From Psilocybe azurescens (taxonomy: Eukaryota > Basidiomycota > Agaricomycetes > Agaricales > Agrocybaceae): a stretch of DNA of 64,000 bases. Position numbers and translations under genes: made by a program. The stretch is taken from assembly GCA_023853785.1 (NCBI GenBank), contig JAJIRX010000500.1, positions 124,001 through 188,000 of the forward strand. The letters are read 5' to 3'. Positions 56,596 to 64,000 of the stretch are shown here, one piece after another (the stretch's first letter is position 1; every line of letters starts with the position of its first letter). The notes under the pieces were generated by a model. The model worked only from the letters and a program-made list of their open reading frames with translations. It was not told where the DNA came from and searched no databases.

Positions 56596-59448
56596 ATGCC
56601 TGGCCTAAACCGCATTCTGCGCCTTCGCACTCAGGAGGTCGCAAACTTTCTTAACTCGCAGAGAATATTCTTCTACTCCCTCCTTTCATTGGCAACCGTC
56701 TCCGCTGTCATCATAAATGCTTTGAAGAACTACAGCAACTTTTACTCTGTTGCTATATATCTATCGAAGAGTAGTCGCAGTGTTCTGGTCAGTTTCGTCA
56801 TTCATTCATTGCTTGGGATTTCTTGTTAAATAATGTCTTAGGTATTGGCAAACTTTGGTGTTCTGTTGACCCTACTTGCAGGCCATATCGTGCAACGTAT
56901 TTTCTTTGGTTCCCTAAGACCTAACGAGGTAGAGGTAAGCAGCTCTCATCAGCTGATGTCCTCGTGCATTGATAACAATTATACATCAGCGTCTATATGA
57001 CCGCCTGTGGTTCTTCATAACCGAGTCTCTGTTGGCATTTACCATATTCCGTGATGAATTCGACACATCTTTCGCCCTCATGTTCGGGTTTCTCCTGTTC
57101 GTGAAGTCTTTTCATTGGCTAGCAAGTGATCGCATTGAATGGGTATGTTAATTCGCTACCCATGTGCAATGGCTCATACTCATGGTGGTTTAGATGGACC
57201 AAAGGCCTTATCCGGGCCCCCCTCTTCTGTTCCATTTCAGAATGACTATACTTTTCACGATCCTGTGGCTAACAGACTGCGTCATGTTTTTATTCGCTGT
57301 CGAACATACCTTGAGCGCTGGCGTTGGTGGGATGGTTCTTTTGCGAGCGAGGTATTTCAAAATTACGTCTTTCAGTGGAGCATTATTGATTCTGTAAATC
57401 AGTACGGTATTCTAATGGCAAGTGTCATGAATACCATTCTCAAGTATCTTCTCTCTACATATGATCTCCGTCGGGCGGGTCGCCGAGGAGGCGAGAATGC
57501 TCCTCCATGGGAAAACAAGAGCATGTGGATTTTCTACATCGAACTTGCTACAGGTAGTTTATTCTCTTCAAATCTTTATAATACTTCCCTAACTTCAATT
57601 CAAGACTTCCTCAAGCTAACGACATATCTCGTCTTCTTCATAATCATCATTACCTTCTATGGCTTGCCTTTGAACATAATACGCGATGTATACATTACCG
57701 CTAGGTCTTTCATCACGAGACTTCGCGCTCTACATCGCTATCAAACAGCAACGCGCAATATGGACCAAAGGTACCCAAATGCTACAGAAGAAGAGCTCAC
57801 AGCAATGAGTGATCGGACGTGCATTATATGTCGTGAAGAGATGGTCAGTGGTAGTGTTCAAGATCCTCCCCAGCATCCGGACGGTCCAAATACGACCCCG
57901 AAAAAACTGCCATGTGGCCATATTTTCCATTTCTACTGCCTTAGATCTTGGCTGGAAAGACAACAAAGCTGTCCCACATGGTAAATTTTGAATCATCTAG
58001 ATGTTAAAATTTCTCATTCATTAATCTATAGCCGACGAAACGTACTGGAGAATTCTGTAGGTGCGGTGCCTACCGCGGGTGGGTTGCAGCCTCAACCTCC
58101 ACAGCCAGCACCCGGTCAACAACCAGTCAACCCAGGGGCTCCTTTCAATCCTCATAATCCTCAAAACCAAGCCCAAGGCGGCAACAACGCTTTGGGTTTT
58201 ATTGCCCGCTATATGGGACTTCCCCAGAGACCTGTCAACCAACCACCCAACAGACAAGTTGTCCAAAATCTCCATCATAATCAAGGGCAGGCAGGCGGCC
58301 ACCCTCCTGGTATTGTTATTAACTATCAGGTTCAGTATCAGTTCCCAAGGCCTAATAACGATACCAATCAGCCACCTCAACAGCAACAACAACGTCTCCC
58401 AGTTCCGGCCTTCACTGGATTTCCAGGACCTGGTGGAGTTTGGCAACCATGGCCCACTGAAGTCCCCGCTCCAGTTGCACAAATTCCAGGGGACGCAGGA
58501 GTTCCCATTGCCGTTCAACCGCAGGCAAACCCAGAAGATATTCAGCAGAGTATGCCTTCGACGACGACTATGGCCCCTTCTACGTCAACCTCGACAAACA
58601 TCACTACTTCTACTTCGTCCGAATCCTCTGATACTCCTGAGCAAGCAGAAACATCTTCTCCCAGAGGAGCTGCTGCCAAGGCTGCTTTAAACAGGCTCAA
58701 TAGTAACCCTACTGCAAATACACCCTCGAAAGATGTTCCTTCGACGTCTGCTAGTCCTACGTCTAATTCTGAATTGTCTTCGACTTCTACTGGCTCTGCA
58801 TCAAATTTTGAACCACCTAGACCACCTGAAAATACTTCAAGTATTAGGCATACACCAACTCTTATACCCCTTTTCGATTTTCGTCAGGGGTTGGCGCCTC
58901 GGGTGCCTGTAGCACCAGAACACGCGAATGGCAATGCTTTCAATTCTCCTCTTCCACATCAGACACGTCCAGCTTCTAGAATGACAATGCCTCCTAGATC
59001 TTCTCAGAACTCTTCCCCCAACGTACCTATATCACCTACATTTGTTCCCCAGCATCAGGCAGGTTTTCCCAACGTTTCGGTGTCGCAGCTACTGCCACCG
59101 ACGCTGACTGACGAACAACTTGCCGCTCTGGACGTAATCACCAGGGAAAGCATTGATGAACGCTTACGGATTCTGGAAGGCGTTTCCGGCTCTGTTTATC
59201 GTTGCATTGACGATCTCATGAGGTTGAGGAGTGCACTACCACCGGTCAATGGCCCGGCAGCGACCCTTGGTACAGAGGCGACCCCAGTACCCACTTCATC
59301 GCCCCCAGTATCCCAACTCAACACCCAAGACAGAGAAACGGTGAATACAGTTCATGCACATGGCAAAGAAAAGATGCGCGAGTCTGGTACAGAAGAGTCT
59401 AACCCAGGAAATTCGACTGAAACACAGGAATCCAACACGGCCATCTAG
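56596..59448 (+). CDS. HRD1: HRD1/synoviolin ERAD E3 ubiquitin ligase
   Basis: The ER-resident RING ligase that retrotranslocates and ubiquitinates misfolded proteins. Membrane helices: YSLLSLATVSAVIINALKN, VLANFGVLLTLLAGHIVQ, RLWFFITESLLAFTIF, LMFGFLLFVKSFHWLASDR, FRMTILFTILWLTDCVMFL, then FQWSIIDSVNQYGILMASVM and LTTYLVFFIIIITFYGLPLN. The RING-H2 is CIICREEM...[25 protein letters not shown]|RR, with an intron splitting it near 57981-58030. A roughly 450-residue Pro/Gln/Ser/Thr-rich tail follows, with a conserved helix near the end (LLPPTLTDEQLAALDVITRE). One missing T in the run at 57339-57342 interrupts the frame between MVLF and ASEVFQNYV. Its 3' end lies 80 bases from the convergent AIM41 gene. 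Confidence 0.93.
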
Positions 59449-59526
59449 GCTGTAAATTCTATGCTTCAAATATGCTTTATAAATAAATATATACGTCTTC
59501 TGTAAGACGTCTACTTTTGAAATTTC

Positions 59527-60384
59527 TTACTGTTTCCCCAAGCGCGCCGACTCGACGAGTTCTTGAGCTCTTTCTTTTACAAGGTTGCGATCCACAGACG
59601 ATTTATCAACCTTTGAATAGAACTCCTTGAATATCATAGGTAGCGTTTTCCGAGGGTCATTGGCGTCCGTTAAGTTGGCTAGCATGCCTCTAATATGAGT
59701 GTCAATTTCGAGCACCGTCATAAGTGGTGGTACGAATTTAGATAGAAGCTCGACTTCTTTTTGTTCTTTTTCTGCGAGGTCAGGCCTCTTTGCTGAGGAA
59801 AACATTTGTGCGGCATCGTTCTATATATGCGGTGCATGTTAGCAGTGTCGTAGTTTAGGCACGGTGTTTGGAGATCATTACTCACGCGACGTTGAACTGC
59901 TGCTCGGATGATGCTCACCTGGAATTTCGAGCAAAGATTCAGAATCACTCAAAATGATAAGGGTTCTTTACATCAAAAATGCACACACCATATCCGAAGA
60001 CGAAAGTTTAACTTTGGCCGTCTTCTCTGCCGAATCGATTTCTGACAATACCGACTGTGCAAACAGTACAATGTCAACGGCGACGAACGTCAGCACAGTG
60101 TCATGAACATACGCGTAATGTCATAGATGTATTTGTGTCGCGGTTCTAATCATTGAGAGGACGCGCCACTTAGAAACCAAGGTCAAAGCTGGTCGCTATC
60201 GACACACCTTCATGGCCACTTTGATCTCATTGCGAAGATTAGGGCGCGGGTCTACAGAGCGGTTGTTTCTTGCTAAGTTGAAAAGAGAAGAAGTTGGAGA
60301 TTGCATACCAGGGATAGTGGCCTTCGAATAATGGCGACGAAAGGCCAGACTCGTGAAGCTCAGTTGAGCTCGAACAAATGTCAT
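59527..60384 (-). CDS. AIM41/YqeY-like mitochondrial protein (GatB/YqeY domain)
   Basis: A small mitochondrial YqeY-domain protein. The start at 60382-60384 gives MTFVRAQLSFTSLAFRRHYS, an Arg-rich presequence. The YqeY core follows over four exons: DPRPNLRNEIKVAMK|, DTSVLSEIDSAEKTAKVKLS|, VSIIRAAVQRRNDAAQMF, then LAEKEQKEVELLSKFVPPLM and the final helical part ending ELVESARLGKQ at 59527. YqeY proteins resemble the C-terminal domain of amidotransferase GatB and are thought to act near tRNA; a biochemical role for the fungal protein is not established. The divergent queuosine gene starts 162 bases upstream. Confidence 0.85.
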
Positions 60385-60546
60385 CGTGAACCTGTACACT
60401 GTACTAAGAACTGCTTTTCTTCCGACTTGATACTTTCGGAATATACCGAGTATAGATTGATAGCCGAAACCTGATTCTGACTCAATAAACACTTAGGATG
60501 GTGTGAAGTAAAAGGCGCAGAATCTCAAAACAATTTCCATTAAACC

Positions 60547-61945
60547 ATGGCTCCTTCATTTCCTGCTTCTGGAGAGTTTCTGCGAGCTATCCGTAAATCG
60601 TCGAGGGATCTAAGAATCGCGTCAGGTATTTCGGTATGTCATTGCTATTCAAGGTCTTTGTTATTGTGGTGCCTTAATTCAGTTTTGAATAGATCACCCC
60701 CGAACATATCAAGCGTTTACTTCTTTCTCCCGCTTTCGTAGACTCATTCAAGCGCGTATCGGCCCAGCATGGTTTAGCTTTGCCCCTACAATTCTCTTCA
60801 CATGTCGACGAGCTGAACTTACTTGCTGTCCTTTCGCTTCTCAATTTCGCGTCTGGGTATCGAGTTCCCTTGCATATCCAGACAGGTAGAGGCGCCTGGG
60901 ACTCGATTAGAGCTTTCGTATTCTCGCTCTATATCTCGTCGTCTGAGGGCGATTATCTTTCTGCGAAAGGTCTTCGCGCCCTTAAAGCTCAAAAAATTGC
61001 CGAATTAATGAACATCAGTCTTCACATCGAACACCCACACGAAACTATACCTGGGTTAACAATCGGCGAGTTGGGCGGGCCTCTGTATGAATTGGTCATG
61101 CACATTGAAGCTATCCTCAATGAAACTGGCCAAATATTGGAGGATGGTGGCTATCCTAATCTCGGCGTGTTTGTGGTCGAAACATTGGAGCAGTCACGAA
61201 GGCAACAGTCTTCAGACGCCGATGTAGTGGAATTTGTACTGGAGAAGGTATTGATAGTCGCTACTTTCAAATATGCTCGGCTAAAATCTGATCTGGTTAT
61301 TAGCTTGTCCGCGCTTTCCCTGGTTTCCGAGATATGACGGAAGTTAATGGTCAACGTGAGCTCTTTAACACACATCAAGATGTTCAGACGACCTCACAGC
61401 TCATTTCAGCCATCTATTGCTTTAAAAAGGCTCTGTTCTTGATCCATGCAATTTCGATCCGCTTCGGTTCCATATCCCCTGCCCCATTCCCGATTCCTTC
61501 CACGTCTCACATTCCTGTATTCTCTGACAACGTACTGCCTTCTCTCCTCGTCCATTTGGGAGTGATCGACCTGTCATCTACCCCTTCTTGTGCGGGCTTG
61601 TTCCCTGATTCCGGAGCCGATGAAAATTTGACTTCACTATTGGGACCAGCACCTTCATCGGTAAAAGAGGCATCCAAATCGAAGAAAGCTCCTAAGGAGG
61701 GCCCTATTGTTACCCCCGATCAATCTTATATTCTTCGCGCGGCAGCAATCGATGCTTGCGAACTCATCATAGAAACGGCTCAAACGCTCGACGTAAAGTC
61801 ACTCGGAAAGGAGAACGAACATCTCGACTGGATTTTCAAGATCACTTTGCCAGACCTGGATATGTGGATATGGGCTGTAGCAAAGGATAGACCGGATTAT
61901 CGATCGCTTGAAAGGTTTGTGGACCAAAACACTATATACTTCTGA
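60547..61945 (+). CDS. Queuosine 5'-phosphate N-glycosylase/hydrolase (DUF2419 salvage protein)
   Basis: A member of the Q-salvage family (human QNG1/C9orf64, S. pombe homologue) that releases the queuine base from queuosine 5'-phosphate for reuse in tRNA. The start MAPSFPASGEFLRAIRKSSR is followed by ITPEHIKRLLLSPAF, the substrate-pocket block LPLQFSSHVDELNLLAVLSL, LNFASGYRVPLH and ISSSEGDYLSAKGLRAL. Later come LVRAFPGFRDM, ICFKKALFLIHAISIRFG (preceded by a GT-AG intron near 61355-61411), FSDNVLPSLLVHLGVI, SYILRAAAIDACELI and LDWIFKITLPDLDMWIWAVAK, ending at 61945. The frame looks intact. A Lys-rich loop (KEASKSKKAPKEG) is inserted before the C-terminal helices. The presence of this gene implies that the fungus salvages queuine, since fungi do not make it. 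Confidence 0.9.
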
Positions 61946-62112
61946 TCCTTTCGTTGTTGGTCAATATACAAATGGACGCACAAATGTAGATACAAGTATT
62001 ACTGTTGTGTATAACCAAGCAAATCTAATCTTCCAGTCTTCCAGAATCCAGGGTATCGTCTACAAAGCTTTTACACATGCTCTCTAATCAGTAGCTTCTT
62101 TCCGTTCCTTTA

Positions 62113-64000
62113 TTATGACTCGCTATCGCTGGCGTTGCTATCACTCTCATCCTGTCCCCAGACAGCGAAAGCTCGATGCTCGGGCTGATCGGTTGAACGA
62201 GAACGAGAGTGGCCTCGTCCACGGCCGTATACAAGAGAGCTCGCTGTAGGAGTTTTAACAGCTTCCAGGTCTAGTTCGCGATCCTTCGGTATCCTGCTCC
62301 TGCTGCTCAACTGACGAGGTCCATGGAGGTCATCGCGAGTGCCCTGCTGGGCGACATGCGACACCAAGGAGTCGGGAGACGACGGCGCTGAGGATCGTGG
62401 ACTCGATATGTCGAATCCAACGTGGCGTGACGACACGTCAGGAGGATGAGGTGCAGGGTTCGCATATCGACTAGGAGAGTCTACCCCAGAGTGGGAGGGA
62501 GGCGGTCGAGAGCGCGACCGTGACTTGGATTTACGTTTAATCACTGGAGGATGGGGTCGAAGGGTCGCCGCTTTCTCCTGACCCAACACCTTTTCTGCAG
62601 GTGTCAGGGCATTTGTAATGGAGATATTGGACTCCGCCTCCGGAGATGAATCGTCAATATCAAATTTATCTTCCTCCTCTTCATCTGTCACCTCATCTTC
62701 TTCTTCGTCCGCCGGTAATTCTTCTACAACGCGCGGATCGGGAACCTTCGTGTCGGATATTGTACCAGACCGCTTACTTCGCCTCTTGTGTTGTTTAGGC
62801 GGGCCCTCTTCCTCAACGACTACAAAGGACTTCTGGCGTTCACGCTCGTTCCACTTCAAGGTGCGTGAGATGGCATGGAACCAGTCTGTTGACTGCTTGT
62901 CGGCGCAAACTGTCGGGAATGGATATCTCGATGCTGTGACTTTGATGTGGTCACCTTCTGAAAGGAATGTCATAGCCGTCAGCATCACAATAAATATATG
63001 GATGAGGATGCAACACCCACGTTTGAGCTCGACCCGTCCACGCCCGTCAAAAGAAGCCCATGCAGTACTCCTTGAATTAAAAGGGACACAAATTCTGAGT
63101 TCCATACTGTCAGGGAGGAGCATTGGTCTGAAAGATAATGTGTGAGGGCATATCGGCGTTATCAAGAGGGCAGGGATTTCAGGATGGACCAGAGAGCCTC
63201 CTGCAGATAGCTGTGGCCAGAATGGGTTAAAATACCATACTTGAGGACACGGTTAACTTACCGAATAAGCTGTTGAACCCGTAGGAGTCGAGACGGTTAA
63301 CCCATCTGCCTGCACCGTTGTCATATGATGTTCATCACCTATGTCGACTAATGAGCTTCATTCGATGAAAAGCAAAGAATGAGATAATACCAAATAGTTC
63401 TAGGAGGGAAACGTATGGACTTGGCCCTCGGTCAACGACAAGATCGTTCAAGACTTCGAAGGTTTCCACAGGTCGCGTGGTAAAACACATGATTTCTTTG
63501 TCTCTGGAATTATATTTTCCATCGCCCACGGAAAACCCGCCCTCAAGTGCTTCCCAACCGCCTTTCTCGAGATTTTTCATCATAATTTCGCCCGTTTCGC
63601 CTTTTTTGACCGCTTTTCTTCCTTTACCTTCTTCGTTTGCAACCGCTCGATATACGGTGCATGTGAAACGCATCCTGAGATTGACTCTTATTCCGTTGTC
63701 AATAGCGGAGTCCATCACTGCCTGATGGTCAGCGAAGTCGAAATTGGTTAGGAAGCCCAGTGACCCTAAGGCAAATGGAAGAACAGGCGGGACAACGCGC
63801 TGGAAAAGCCATGATGTAAACAAAACTGTTCCATCACCACCAAGCTGCAGGAAATATCAGTAATACTCAACGGGAAGAGTGACATAAAACCTCACTGTGA
63901 CAACGAAGTCAAATAGATGAGGACTATGGCTGCACATACTACTCGTCCAGTAGCGGAGCTGGCCTTCATCATAGTCTTCCTTATGAGTTGAAGTGGACGA
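62113..64000 (-). CDS. NAD kinase, C-terminal part, with long acidic/basic tail (5' end outside window)
   Basis: An ATP-NAD kinase that makes NADP. The visible part begins at the right edge and includes GGDGTVLFTSWLFQRV (GGDG motif), PPVLPFALGSLGFLTNFDF, RMRFTCTVYR, FEVLNDLVVDRGPSPYVSLL (NE/D-type motif) and DEHHMTTVQADGLTVSTPTG followed by STAYSLSAGGSLVHPE, then LLITPICPHTLSFRPMLLP. After the catalytic domain comes a tail of about 250 residues with an acidic run (DEEEDEVTDEEEEDKFDI) and an RS-rich basic run (KRKSKSRSRSRPPPSHS), ending SDSNASDSES at 62113. The N-terminus lies beyond 64000, so cytosolic (UTR1) and mitochondrial (POS5) types cannot be separated here. Confidence 0.88.

Noticed and set aside
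1..64000. CRISPR arrays, operons, riboswitches and bacterial-type elements.
   Set aside because: The window is spliced eukaryotic DNA. No spaced short repeats with unique spacers and no bacterial gene organisation are present.

Overview
The window is nuclear DNA of a filamentous basidiomycete, most likely an Agaricomycete (mushroom-forming fungus). This is inferred from dense genes on both strands, many short phase-mixed introns (about 45-70 nt, GT..AG with CTRAY-like branch sites), an STE3-type pheromone receptor, a class IV chitin synthase and a DUF3684 giant ATPase. I can support 20 protein-coding genes and one intron-containing tRNA. Two genes run off the ends: SKI3 on the left and NAD kinase on the right.

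Layout. 1-4552 (-): SKI3 TPR scaffold. 4920-6617 (-): CDKN3-like phosphatase. 6832-10459 (+): class IV chitin synthase. 11520-18166 (+): Hsp90/sacsin-type ATPase (DUF3684) ending in a zincin-like HExxH segment. About 18.9-19.76 kb (+): unrecognised basic protein. 20739-30442 (+): very large membrane-anchored TAG1/DUF3712-like protein built from three tandem units of about 3.1 kb. 30662-31347: MITE-like element with TIRs and a TA duplication. 31418-32711 (-): GPI18/PIG-V mannosyltransferase. 32783-34300 (+): peroxin/DysF protein. 34778-36531 (-): STE3-like receptor. 37229-38645 (-): Ntn asparaginase. 39064-39161 (+): tRNA-Ser(GCU). 39272-40735 (+): dynamitin. 40854-43013 (-): HbrB/BIT61 TORC2 subunit. 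43157-44620 (+): QRI7. 44734-47253 (-): GEN1/YEN1 resolvase. 47786-52719 (+): RDH54/RAD54B. 52.85-53.28 kb: minisatellite. 53336-56010 (-): amidohydrolase. 56596-59448 (+): HRD1. 59527-60384 (-): AIM41/YqeY. 60547-61945 (+): queuosine salvage protein. 62113-64000 (-): NAD kinase.

Most genes are conserved housekeeping functions: RNA decay, cell wall, GPI anchor, ERAD, TORC2, dynactin, tRNA modification and recombination. Three divergent gene pairs share short intergenic promoters. One pair couples two homologous-recombination enzymes, GEN1 and RDH54.

A property of the whole sequence matters for annotation. At least 18 places in 11 genes need a single-base insertion or deletion, nearly always inside a short homopolymer, to keep an otherwise well-conserved protein in frame. 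I read these mainly as uncorrected sequencing or assembly indels, not gene decay. Exon boundaries come from splice signals and protein continuity, so CDS coordinates are gene spans that include introns.
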